This document shows positions 1 through 5,201 of a DNA stretch of 5,201 nt, piece after piece. Origin of the DNA: Actinomycetes bacterium (lineage in GTDB: Bacteria > Actinomycetota > Actinomycetes > JAJYSQ01); assembly GCA_021793495.1 (NCBI GenBank), contig JAJYSQ010000179.1, forward strand, positions 1-5,201, read 5' to 3'. Within the stretch, counting starts at the first letter, position 1; each line of letters begins with the position of its first letter. Made by a program: the position numbers and the translations under genes. Under the pieces are notes generated by a model that did no database searches, was not told the origin of the DNA, and saw nothing but the letters and a program-made list of their open reading frames with translations.

Positions 1-547
1 TCGGGTGGATCCGGGCGCCGGTGGCCTGCTCGAGCAGGTCCAGCACATGCTCGCGGAGCCGAAGCCCCGCGACGAGGACGTGCTCGTCCCTGGCCAGGGC
101 GTCTCGCCCTGCGAGGGGGGCACCCTGCAGGGGGGGGTACGGGAAGGCCGCCAGGAACGCCAGGTGGTGGGCGATCCGGGTGAGCTCCGCGAGCACGGTA
201 CGGACCCAGGTGGCCCGCTCCGGCACCGTGAGCCCGAGCAAGGACTCCACGGCGAGCGCCAGGCCGAGCTCGCCAGCGAAGCCCGACAGCCACTCGTGCC
301 GGTCGGCGAGCATCATCCCGGCCCGGACGTCGCGGACCTCGAGCATCTTCTCCGCGCCCCGGTGCAGGTGTCCGACCAGCACGTCGGCGGCGACCACCGT
401 GTCGTCCTGCACGCTCAGGGCCAGTCGCAACGTACCGTGGGCACTGGGGTGGTGCGGGTCCAGGGTGAGCAGCGCGTCGGTGCGCCCCCGGGAGTCCTCC
501 CAGGTGGCGGAGAGCCCGCCCACCCCGACCACGATCTGCTCGGACAC
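1..547 (-). CDS. NADH-quinone oxidoreductase subunit D-like protein (NuoD/49-kDa family), N-terminal part, truncated by window edge
   Basis: This is the N-terminal 182 codons of a NuoD-family protein; the rest lies beyond the left edge. NuoD (NDUFS2, Nqo4) forms the quinone-binding cavity of respiratory complex I near cluster N2, on the cytoplasmic side of the membrane. Visible family motifs are HPSAHG (residues 33-38), GHLHRGAEK (59-67), DRHEW (82-86, DRLDY in canonical subunits), LAVESLLG followed by ELTRI, and GARIH near the cut. His37 and Arg63 match human NDUFS2 His59 and Arg85, but Trp86 stands where NDUFS2 has the quinone-pocket Tyr108. The GTG start at 547 is chosen because an in-frame stop lies at 562-560 and a weak GAGAAG ribosome site precedes it by 8 bases. 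Two G runs at 115-120 and 131-137 do not break the frame. The divergence suggests a paralogue of the NuoD2 type rather than the core nuo-operon subunit, but that is inference. Confidence 0.88.
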   Translation of the reverse strand, partial: MSEQIVVGVGGLSATWEDSRGRTDALLTLDPHHPSAHGTLRLALSVQDDTVVAADVLVGHLHRGAEKMLEVRDVRAGMMLADRHEWLSGFAGELGLALAVESLLGLTVPERATWVRTVLAELTRIAHHLAFLAAFPYPPLQGAPLAGRDALARDEHVLVAGLRLREHVLDLLEQATGARIHP

Positions 548-555
548 CCAGCGAT

Positions 556-561
556 CTTCTC
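556..561 (-). promoter_or_regulatory. Candidate ribosome binding site of the NuoD-like gene
   Basis: Read on the minus strand this is GAGAAG, ending 8 bases before the GTG at 547. It is only a partial match to the anti-Shine-Dalgarno sequence, but together with the in-frame stop at 562-560 it supports the GTG at 547 over the internal GTG codons 6 and 9. Confidence 0.4.
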
Positions 562-629
562 ACGGGAGCCCTGCGCACCCTCTGCTCTGCGCCCACCGCA
601 CCGTCGACCCGCTGTGCCGGATGCCCGGT

Positions 630-643
630 GGCAGGTACCTGCC
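630..643. promoter_or_regulatory. Perfect 14-bp palindrome, candidate operator
   Basis: GGCAGGTACCTGCC is a perfect inverted repeat with no spacer. It lies 3 bases upstream of a TANNNT hexamer (647-652), so it would fill the spacer between the -35 and -10 positions of a promoter for the PH-domain genes. That is a typical site for a dimeric transcription factor. The binding protein is unknown, and a chance palindrome in GC-rich DNA cannot be excluded. Confidence 0.4.
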
Positions 644-646
644 GGA

Positions 647-652
647 TAGCCT
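647..652 (+). promoter_or_regulatory. Candidate -10 box for a leaderless PH-domain transcript
   Basis: TAGCCT fits the actinobacterial TANNNT -10 consensus. It ends 8 bases before the GTG at 660, so transcription would start at about the first base of the start codon. Leaderless mRNAs are common in actinobacteria, and no Shine-Dalgarno sequence precedes this GTG, which fits. No recognisable -35 hexamer is present. Confidence 0.35.
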
Positions 653-659
653 CGGCAGC

Positions 660-1148
660 GTGCCTGATCCGTTCGATCCTCCTGGCGAGGCCTGGACCCC
701 GGTATCCCCCCGGCTGCGCGGGGCGCGCCGGCTGGTGGTGGCCGCGGCCGCAGCCGGCGTGCTGGTCGCCAGCGTGGTAGCCGGGCAGCTCTCGGGACTG
801 GAGGTCGTTGCTGCCGCTGGCGTGGTCCTCGGTGGTGCTGGTGCCGTCTGGGGGTGGGTGTGGGCCGCCCGCTCGGTGCGGGCCTGGGGGTACGCGGAAC
901 GCGACGACGACCTGCTGGTGCGCCACGGGCTGCTGTTCCGCGAGCTCGTCGTGGTCCCGTACGGCCGTATGCAGTTCGTGGATGTCCGCGCCGGTCCGCT
1001 CGCACGGGCGTTCGGCCTGGCCAGCGTCGAGCTGCACACCGCTGCGGCCCGGACTGATGCGCACATCCCTGGCCTGGGGTTGGCCGAGGCGACCTGGTTG
1101 CGCGACCGGCTGGCCGAGCGGGGCGAGGCCCGTTCGGCGGGGCTGTGA
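660..1148 (+). CDS. PH domain-containing membrane protein (bacterial PH2 / YdbS-like)
   Basis: This is a 162-residue protein. It has a short proline-rich N-terminus, two predicted membrane helices (about residues 24-43 and 47-70), then one bacterial PH2 domain (PF03703 type, about 76-152). The domain shows the family pattern: YAERDDDLLVRHGLLFRE, then VPYGRMQFVDVRAGPLARAFGLASVELHT. Size and architecture match YdbS-type proteins, which are usually encoded next to a larger YdbT with several such domains, as here. The molecular function is poorly known; in Bacillus, YdbST has been linked to resistance to a cyclic bacteriocin. I prefer the GTG at 660 because the PDPFDPPGEAWTPV start resembles relatives and a -10 box sits just upstream. 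The ATG at 621 (13 more residues) would swallow the palindrome and also lacks a ribosome site. It is probably co-transcribed with the next gene. Confidence 0.85.
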   Translation: MPDPFDPPGEAWTPVSPRLRGARRLVVAAAAAGVLVASVVAGQLSGLEVVAAAGVVLGGAGAVWGWVWAARSVRAWGYAERDDDLLVRHGLLFRELVVVPYGRMQFVDVRAGPLARAFGLASVELHTAAARTDAHIPGLGLAEATWLRDRLAERGEARSAGL

Positions 1149-1152
1149 CCCG

Positions 1153-2478
1153 GTGAGCCCGGGCGAGCGCCGGCTGCACCCGCTCACCCCGCTGGCCAAG
1201 GCGTGGACCGCGATGGTGGCTCTCGCGTTCCTCGCGGTGGACAACGTGGGGCACCCGACCAGCGTCACCACCAGCGCCGTGGTGGTCATCGCGGTGATCG
1301 CCGCGGCGCTGGGCATGGGCGCGGCCGGTTGGTGGGTCACCTGGTACCGCTTGGACGCGACCGAGCTGGTTGTACGGTCCGGGGTGCTGGTCCGGCGTAC
1401 CCGGCACCTGCGGCTGGACCGGTTGCAGGCGGTGGACGTGGTGCGGCCGGTGATGGCCCGGGTGTTCGGACTCGCCGAGCTGCGGATCGAGGTCGCCGGC
1501 GGACGCTCGTCCAAGGCCTCGTTGGCATACCTTTCCGAGCCGACCGCTCGCCGGCTGCGGGCCGAGCTGCTGGCCCGTGCGGCCGGCATCGGACCAGCCA
1601 CGCCCGAGGCGCCCGAACAGGTGCTGCTCACCGTGCCGCCGCTGCTGCTGGCCCGCTCCATCCTGGCCGACCTGCGACTGCTGTCCGCGGGGCTGGTGAG
1701 CATCGGGCTGGTGGTTGTCGTGGTGCGACTGCCCCAGCCCGGGCTGGCGGTCGCCGTCCTGCCCGCGGTCCTGGCCGCCGGCAGCGTGGTGTTCCGCGAG
1801 TTCGCCCGGCACTTCGACTTCACCGTGGCGCAGTCTCCCGATGGGTTGAGGTTGCGCCACGGCCTGCTCGAGCACCGTGCCCAGACGGTGCCCCCGGGCC
1901 GCGTCCAGGCGGTGCGGATGGTCCAGCCGGCGCTGTGGCGGTGGGCGGGGTGGGCTCGCCTGGAGATCAACGTGGCCGGATATGTAGGGTCCGAGAAGTC
2001 CCGGGCACAGACCGTGGTGCTGCTGCCGGTCGGCTCGCGGGAGCTGGCCCGGGCGCTCGCGGGGCTGGTGCTTCCGGGGCCGGGTCCCTTCGGCCTCCCG
2101 ATGGAGCCGGCGCCCCGTCGGGCCGCGTGGCGCCAGCCGTGGGGGTGGTGGGTGCTGGGCGTGGCCGTCGGAGCGGAGGTCGCCGTGGTACGCCGTGGGT
2201 GGTGGCGCCGGCGGACCGACCTGATCGCTCACGGGAAGACGCAGAGCCTGCGGCTGACGCAGGGCCCGTGGCAGCGGGCGCTCGGACTGGCGAGCATCCA
2301 CCTGGACTCCACGCCGGGACCGGTGCACGTGGTCGCGGCCCACCGGGATGCCCTCGCGGCCCGGCGGTGGGTCGAGGAGGAGGCCCGGCGGTCCCGGGAC
2401 GCCCGCACCCGGTCCGCCCCCGAGAAGTGGATGCTCCCGCCGCAGGCAGGTCCGAAGGGATCACCGCCCGTTGGGTGA
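1153..2478 (+). CDS. PH domain-containing membrane protein (YdbT-like, three bacterial PH2 domains)
   Basis: This is a 441-residue protein starting at a GTG 4 bases after the upstream stop, so it is probably translated from the same mRNA. It opens with ERRLHPLTPLAKAW, typical of YdbT-like proteins. Predicted membrane segments lie at about 16-31, 38-64, 177-191, 197-214 and 330-346. Three PH2-type units follow: about 65-140 (YRLDATELVVRSGVLVRR, RLQAVDVV), 221-305 (FDFTVAQSPDGLRLRHGLLEHR, RVQAVRMV) and 347-428 (GKTQSLRLTQGPWQRALGLASIHLD). Each unit ends in the family's R.FGLA.. / LGLA.. region or a variant of it. The third unit is odd: only one membrane segment precedes it, and its first strand looks shortened. 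The protein probably works in the membrane with the upstream YdbS-like protein, but its substrate is unknown. Its last 18 bases overlap the convergent methyltransferase gene. Confidence 0.88.
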   Translation: MSPGERRLHPLTPLAKAWTAMVALAFLAVDNVGHPTSVTTSAVVVIAVIAAALGMGAAGWWVTWYRLDATELVVRSGVLVRRTRHLRLDRLQAVDVVRPVMARVFGLAELRIEVAGGRSSKASLAYLSEPTARRLRAELLARAAGIGPATPEAPEQVLLTVPPLLLARSILADLRLLSAGLVSIGLVVVVVRLPQPGLAVAVLPAVLAAGSVVFREFARHFDFTVAQSPDGLRLRHGLLEHRAQTVPPGRVQAVRMVQPALWRWAGWARLEINVAGYVGSEKSRAQTVVLLPVGSRELARALAGLVLPGPGPFGLPMEPAPRRAAWRQPWGWWVLGVAVGAEVAVVRRGWWRRRTDLIAHGKTQSLRLTQGPWQRALGLASIHLDSTPGPVHVVAAHRDALAARRWVEEEARRSRDARTRSAPEKWMLPPQAGPKGSPPVG

Positions 2479-3510
2479 CCGGCCGGTCAGGAGCCGTCGC
2501 GCGGTGTCGTGCAGCTCTGGGGTGCTCGCTTGGGCGAGCCAGGTGAACCTGCCGAGTCCATCCAGCGCGGTCAGCTCGCGCACCTCGGCCTCGGCGACCA
2601 GGCGGCGCAGCGTCAGCGGCGCGTCCGGTGGTGCTGCGGCGACCGGTGGTGCTGCGGCGACCGTCGAGCGCACCCGCAGCGCCCGCAGCGCCACCGACTG
2701 GGTGACCAGCACCGGGGGCGGGCTCCCCGCACGTCGTCCGGCAGCGGCGAGCGCATCCACCGCCACGTGGGCGGTGAGATCGGCGCTGCCGTCGGCCACC
2801 GGCGTGATCTGCCGGTGGCCTCGGTAGGCAGCCAGCGATCCCCCCGTGGGTCGGCTCTCCCGCCGGTGCGTGTAATCCACCGCCAGGACCAGACCCTGCG
2901 AGACGCTGCCCACCAGCCCGGCCCAGGCCGCGTCGCGGGCTCGGCCCACCTCGGCCCGGTCGCCCACACCCAGTGGTGACCACCAACGGCGCAACCAGGC
3001 GGCGTCGGACGAGCCAGGCGGGGGGCCGAGGCGTTCCCGGCCGGTCAGCGGGTCCACCAGCACCAGGCGCGGGCCGTGGGCGGTGCCGCAGACGACGTCG
3101 ACCGGGATCACGTCCAGCCATTCGTGGGCAACCACCAGCGACTGGTGGTCGAACCCGGCAGGCAGTCGATCTCCGGGACGGTACCGACCCGTGGTCCACC
3201 CCGCTTCGGGGGGCAGTGCGGGCCGGGGGGTCAGGTCGATGCCGTGCAGCTGGAGCGTCGGGTCGCTGGCGTGCACGGCGTGCAGCAGCTCGCCACGACC
3301 GGCTCCGACCTCCAGGATTCGCGACAGACCCAGGCCGCAGGCCAGGCGGGCGATCGCCGTACCGAACGCGGTACCCACCTGTGGGCTGGTCCGGAAGTGG
3401 GCCCCGGACCATTCGCCACGACGGTAGAACCCGTCCGGGCCGTAGAGTGCGTGCTCCATCGCCTGGCCCCAGGTCGTCCATCTGGCTCGAGGGATCACCG
3501 GCTCCGGCAT
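2461..3510 (-). CDS. SAM-dependent methyltransferase, MidA/NDUFAF7 family (COG1565, DUF185)
   Basis: This 349-residue protein has the family's landmarks in order. They are YGPDGFYRR (residues 23-31) with HFRTSP (38-43), the SAM-binding glycine motif LEVGAGRGELL (66-76), acidic GID (90-92), VVAHEWLDVIPV (126-137; ANE.LDALPV in relatives), LVLAVDYTH (207-215), SLAAYRGH (225-232) and DLTAHVAVDALAAAG (244-258). In mitochondria the homologue NDUFAF7 dimethylates Arg85 of complex I subunit NDUFS2 and is needed for complex I assembly; a NuoD-like protein is encoded about 1.9 kb away here. An 18-bp tandem duplication gives VAAAPPVAAAPP (284-295) in a C-terminal linker. I chose the ATG at 3510 because MPEPVIPRARWTTW resembles relatives. 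The GTG at 3549 would run through the divergent promoter region. No good ribosome site precedes either. The gene converges on the YdbT-like gene with an 18-base overlap. Confidence 0.88.
   Translation of the reverse strand: MPEPVIPRARWTTWGQAMEHALYGPDGFYRRGEWSGAHFRTSPQVGTAFGTAIARLACGLGLSRILEVGAGRGELLHAVHASDPTLQLHGIDLTPRPALPPEAGWTTGRYRPGDRLPAGFDHQSLVVAHEWLDVIPVDVVCGTAHGPRLVLVDPLTGRERLGPPPGSSDAAWLRRWWSPLGVGDRAEVGRARDAAWAGLVGSVSQGLVLAVDYTHRRESRPTGGSLAAYRGHRQITPVADGSADLTAHVAVDALAAAGRRAGSPPPVLVTQSVALRALRVRSTVAAAPPVAAAPPDAPLTLRRLVAEAEVRELTALDGLGRFTWLAQASTPELHDTARRLLTGRSPNGR
2625..2663. repeat. 18-bp tandem duplication inside the methyltransferase gene
   Basis: Two perfect copies of an 18-bp unit (2625-2642 and 2643-2660) are followed by three matching bases. 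Because 18 is a multiple of three, the frame is kept and the protein gains a repeated VAAAPP hexapeptide in an Ala/Pro-rich linker between the catalytic core and the C-terminal segment. This looks like replication slippage in a tolerant linker. Confidence 0.9.
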
Positions 3511-3536
3511 ACGGGCAGCCTGGCACGTGGACCCGG

Positions 3537-3542
3537 TAGGGT
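3537..3542 (+). promoter_or_regulatory. Candidate -10 box for the DUF2520 gene
   Basis: TAGGGT matches the TANNNT -10 consensus and lies in the 62-base divergent gap between the methyltransferase and DUF2520 genes. A start about 7 bases downstream would give a leader of roughly 24 bases carrying the strong ribosome site at 3558-3565. I see no good -35 hexamer. Confidence 0.4.
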
Positions 3543-3557
3543 GCTCCACCCAGCAGC

Positions 3558-3565
3558 AGGGAGGA
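3558..3565 (+). promoter_or_regulatory. Ribosome binding site of the DUF2520 gene
   Basis: AGGGAGGA is a strong Shine-Dalgarno match ending 7 bases before the ATG at 3573. It decides the start there, rather than at the in-frame ATG at 3603 that begins MNHPARLTIG. Confidence 0.75.
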
Positions 3566-3572
3566 CCGACCC

Positions 3573-4493
3573 ATGGGTGCCAGCACGGGTGGTGCCGCCC
3601 CGATGAACCACCCGGCGCGACTGACCATCGGCGTGGTGGGAGCCGGCCGGGTCGGTGCGGTGCTGGGGGCAGCCCTGGCCGGGGCCGGGCATCGGGTCAT
3701 CGGTTGGTCAGGGGTGGCCCAGGCCTCGTACGACCGGGCGGCGGCGCTCCTGCCCGGGGTTCCGCGACGGGAACCCGACGAGCTGGCCCGGCGTGCCGAT
3801 CTGCTGCTGCTGGCCGTCCCCGAGGACGTCATGGCCGATCTGGTCTCGGGGCTCGCGGCCACCGGGGCGGTTCGGCCCGGCCAGCTCGTGGTGCACACCG
3901 CGGGGCGGTTCGGCATCGACGTTCTCGGGCCGGCAACCCGCCTGGGGGCACTGCCGATCGCGTTGCACCCGGTCGTGAGCTTCACCGGGACCGCGGTGGA
4001 TCTGCTGCGTCTGCGGGGGGCGATGGTGGCGGTCACTGCCCCCCTGGTGCTGCGCCCGGTCGCGCAGGCGCTGGTTCTGGAGATGGGGTCGGAGTGCGAG
4101 TTCGTGGCCGAGCCGGCTCGGCCGCTGTTGCACGCCGCGCTCGCCCAGGCAGCCGATCACCTGACCACTCTGGTCGCGGAGTCCGCCGAGCTGCTGTCGG
4201 CCTGCGGGGTATCGGACCCGGCGCGGATGCTGGCACCCCTGCTGCAGGCAGCGGTGGAGAACGCGCTGCGCAGCGGGGACCGGGCGTTGGCCGGGCCGGT
4301 GGTGCGGGCAGACGCCGAGACCGTCGGAGCCCACCTCGCCGCGATCGGCACGATCTCCCCGCGGGCGGCGGCCGCCTACCGGGCGATGGCTCGGTTGACC
4401 GCCGACCGGGCGCTGGCCGCCGGCCTGCTGCCGGCTGAGCAGGCTGCCGGGTTGCTCGAGGTGCTCGGGGACCCCGTGCTCGGCGACGGGTGA
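3573..4493 (+). CDS. Rossmann-like and DUF2520 domain-containing protein (putative NAD(P)-dependent oxidoreductase)
   Basis: This is a 306-residue protein. Residues 17-40 form a classic dinucleotide-binding start, LTIGVVGAGRVGAVLGAAL, with the GxGxxG-type motif at 23-28. Next come LLLLAVPEDVM and LVVHTAGRFG, and then the HPVVSF junction (132-137), which in this family links the Rossmann domain to the helical DUF2520 domain (PF10728). The C-terminal half is largely helical (ADHLTTLVAESAELLSACGV). The reaction is unknown. The fold resembles prolyl and ketopantoate reductase-like dehydrogenases, and in many actinobacteria (Rv3603c in M. tuberculosis) the gene lies just before panC-panD, hinting at a pantothenate-related role. 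Here those two genes are absent and coaX follows after 85 bases, probably in the same direction of transcription. A strong ribosome site fixes the start. The ten extra N-terminal residues before MNHPARL are low-complexity. Confidence 0.88.
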   Translation: MGASTGGAAPMNHPARLTIGVVGAGRVGAVLGAALAGAGHRVIGWSGVAQASYDRAAALLPGVPRREPDELARRADLLLLAVPEDVMADLVSGLAATGAVRPGQLVVHTAGRFGIDVLGPATRLGALPIALHPVVSFTGTAVDLLRLRGAMVAVTAPLVLRPVAQALVLEMGSECEFVAEPARPLLHAALAQAADHLTTLVAESAELLSACGVSDPARMLAPLLQAAVENALRSGDRALAGPVVRADAETVGAHLAAIGTISPRAAAAYRAMARLTADRALAAGLLPAEQAAGLLEVLGDPVLGDG

Positions 4494-4578
4494 ATCTGGT
4501 GCTGGTCCGCTACCGTGCCCGGAGCGGGACCCGGTGCGTGGGACCCGGTGGTGAGACCGCAGACGAGGGAGACCAGGA
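4494..4578 (+). promoter_or_regulatory. 85-base gap before coaX with 11-bp direct repeats
   Basis: The gap between the DUF2520 stop and the coaX start holds two copies of GGGACCCGGTG (4526-4536 and 4540-4550) three bases apart, and a TACCGT hexamer (4511-4516) that fits a -10 consensus but lacks a clear -35. A weak stem (4504-4511 with 4523-4531, one bulged base) is possible but is not followed by a T run. Whether coaX has its own promoter or is read through from the upstream gene cannot be settled from the sequence. Confidence 0.35.
4565..4572 (+). promoter_or_regulatory. Ribosome binding site of coaX
   Basis: GAGGGAGA ends 6 bases before the GTG at 4579. It supports this GTG as the coaX start, which is also where the conserved LLAIDVGNTNT begins. 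Confidence 0.65.
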
Positions 4579-5201
4579 GTGCTGCTCGCGATCGACGTCG
4601 GCAATACCAACACGGTCCTCGGGGTGTTCGACCAGGCTCGGCTCGTCTCCTCCTGGCGGGTCCGTACCGAAGCGCGGGCGACGGCCGACGAGCTCGCCTG
4701 GCTGTGGTCGGGTCTGCTTGGCGAGCAGCACCTGACCGGCATCGCCGCCTGCTCCACCGTGCCGGCTCTGGTCCACGAGATCCGCCAGGTCTGTGCGCGG
4801 TACTACCCGCACCTACCGACCGTGGTGGTCGAGCCCGGGGTGTCGACCGGCGTACCGCTGCTCTACGACAATCCACGGGAGGTCGGTCCCGACCGGATCG
4901 CGAACTCGTTGGCGGCCTACCACTTGTACGGGGGACCGGCGGTCGTGGTGGACTTCGGCACCTCCACCAACTTCGACGTCGTGTCGGCCCGTGGGGAGTT
5001 CCTCGGTGGCGCCCTGGCGCCAGGGATCGAGATCTCGGTGGATGCGCTCGCCCAACGTGGCGCCCGGCTGTTCAAGGTGGAGGTGGCCCGGCCGCGATCG
5101 GTGATCGGAAAGTCCACGGTCGAGGCCTTGCAGTCCGGACTGCTCTACGGGTTCGCCGGACAGGTCGACGGGATCGTCGAACGGATCGCCGCTGAGATCG
5201 G
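4579..5201 (+). CDS. coaX: Type III pantothenate kinase CoaX, C-terminus cut by window edge
   Basis: CoaX phosphorylates pantothenate to 4'-phosphopantothenate with ATP, the first committed step of coenzyme A synthesis, in the cytoplasm. The visible 207 codons show the family motifs. MLLAIDVGNTNTVLGVFD (residues 1-18) carries the phosphate-binding DxGNT. Then come CSTVPAL (58-64), DNPREVGPDRIAN (97-109) with the GxDR pantothenate-site aspartate at 105, VVVDFGTSTNFDVVS (122-136) and EFLGGALAPGIEIS (140-153). All expected motifs in this part are intact. The full protein is usually about 255-270 residues, so some 50-60 are missing at the right edge. The GTG start at 4579 is supported by the ribosome site and by family alignment; there is no ATG start. 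Type III kinases need a monovalent cation and are not inhibited by CoA, unlike type I enzymes (family knowledge). Confidence 0.95.
   Translation, partial: MLLAIDVGNTNTVLGVFDQARLVSSWRVRTEARATADELAWLWSGLLGEQHLTGIAACSTVPALVHEIRQVCARYYPHLPTVVVEPGVSTGVPLLYDNPREVGPDRIANSLAAYHLYGGPAVVVDFGTSTNFDVVSARGEFLGGALAPGIEISVDALAQRGARLFKVEVARPRSVIGKSTVEALQSGLLYGFAGQVDGIVERIAAEI

Larger units (their letters stand above)
548..659. promoter_or_regulatory. Divergent intergenic control region between the NuoD-like and PH-domain genes
   Basis: These 112 bases separate two divergent genes and must hold both promoters. Seen in it are a perfect 14-bp palindrome at 630-643, an 8-bp direct repeat TGCCGGAT at 615-622 and 640-647 that overlaps the palindrome's right arm, and a TAGCCT hexamer at 647-652. 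I find no clear -10 box for the minus-strand gene and no good -35 box in either direction. No coding potential is evident. Confidence 0.5.

Noticed and set aside
111..140. Possible frameshift in the NuoD-like gene at two poly-G runs (115-120, 131-137)
   Set aside because: Reading codon by codon from the GTG at 547 stays in one open frame through both runs to the edge, with NuoD-like sequence on both sides (ELTRI before; LLEQATGARIHP after).
21..659. Long N-terminal extension of the first PH-domain protein
   Set aside because: The extension is Ser/Arg/Thr-rich, lies antisense to the NuoD-like coding sequence and crosses the divergent control region. Family length fits the start at 660.
415..2343. 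642-residue open frame on the minus strand antisense to the PH genes
   Set aside because: It is Arg/Pro/Gly/His-rich low-complexity sequence with no recognisable domain, a typical GC-rich shadow of the two PH-domain genes and the NuoD-like start.
1967..4036. 689-residue open frame on the minus strand
   Set aside because: It runs across parts of three genes in a different frame from the methyltransferase, is Pro/Arg/Ala-rich and shows no family motifs.
3527..4438. 303-residue plus-strand open frame overlapping the DUF2520 gene
   Set aside because: It is Gly/Arg-rich and without motifs. The overlapping frame from 3573 has a Rossmann motif and a strong ribosome site.
4504..4531. Hairpin terminator after the DUF2520 gene
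   Set aside because: The stem is short with a bulge and no T run follows, so it is not a convincing intrinsic terminator.
4515..5195. 226-residue plus-strand open frame overlapping coaX
   Set aside because: It is an Arg/Gly-rich shadow frame; the frame from GTG 4579 carries all the CoaX motifs.

Overview
The window comes from the chromosome of a high-GC actinobacterium, for three reasons: the base composition is very G+C rich with G/C at third codon positions, GTG starts are frequent, and the gene neighbourhood is familiar. In actinobacteria, twin bacterial PH-domain membrane proteins, a DUF2520 Rossmann protein and the type III pantothenate kinase CoaX commonly sit near pantothenate and folate genes. 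I cannot name the genus.

Layout: (1) positions 1-547, minus strand, hold the N-terminal 182 codons of a divergent NuoD-like (complex I 49-kDa family) protein running off the left edge. (2) Positions 548-659 are a divergent control region containing a perfect 14-bp palindrome and a possible -10 box placed for a leaderless GTG start. (3) Positions 660-2478, plus strand, hold two adjacent genes for bacterial PH-domain (YdbS/YdbT type) membrane proteins, separated by 4 bases. (4) Positions 2461-3510, minus strand, hold a MidA/NDUFAF7-family SAM-dependent methyltransferase, overlapping the YdbT-like gene tail to tail by 18 bases. (5) Positions 3573-4493, plus strand, hold a Rossmann-like/DUF2520 protein with a strong ribosome binding site. 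(6) Positions 4579-5201, plus strand, hold coaX, starting at GTG and cut by the right edge.

Two points stand out. First, a MidA-family methyltransferase and a NuoD-like protein lie within about 2 kb. In mitochondria the MidA homologue NDUFAF7 methylates Arg85 of the NuoD homologue NDUFS2, and the NuoD-like protein here keeps the equivalent arginine (Arg63, HRG motif) in an ungapped alignment. This suggests an enzyme and substrate encoded side by side. Second, the DUF2520 gene is joined to coaX by only 85 bases, without the panC and panD genes found between them in, for example, Mycobacterium tuberculosis.

Functionally the window mixes coenzyme A biosynthesis (coaX, and perhaps the DUF2520 protein), membrane-envelope proteins of the PH family, and a respiratory complex I-like module with its probable modifying enzyme. 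No RNA genes, insertion sequences, CRISPR arrays or convincing terminators were seen.
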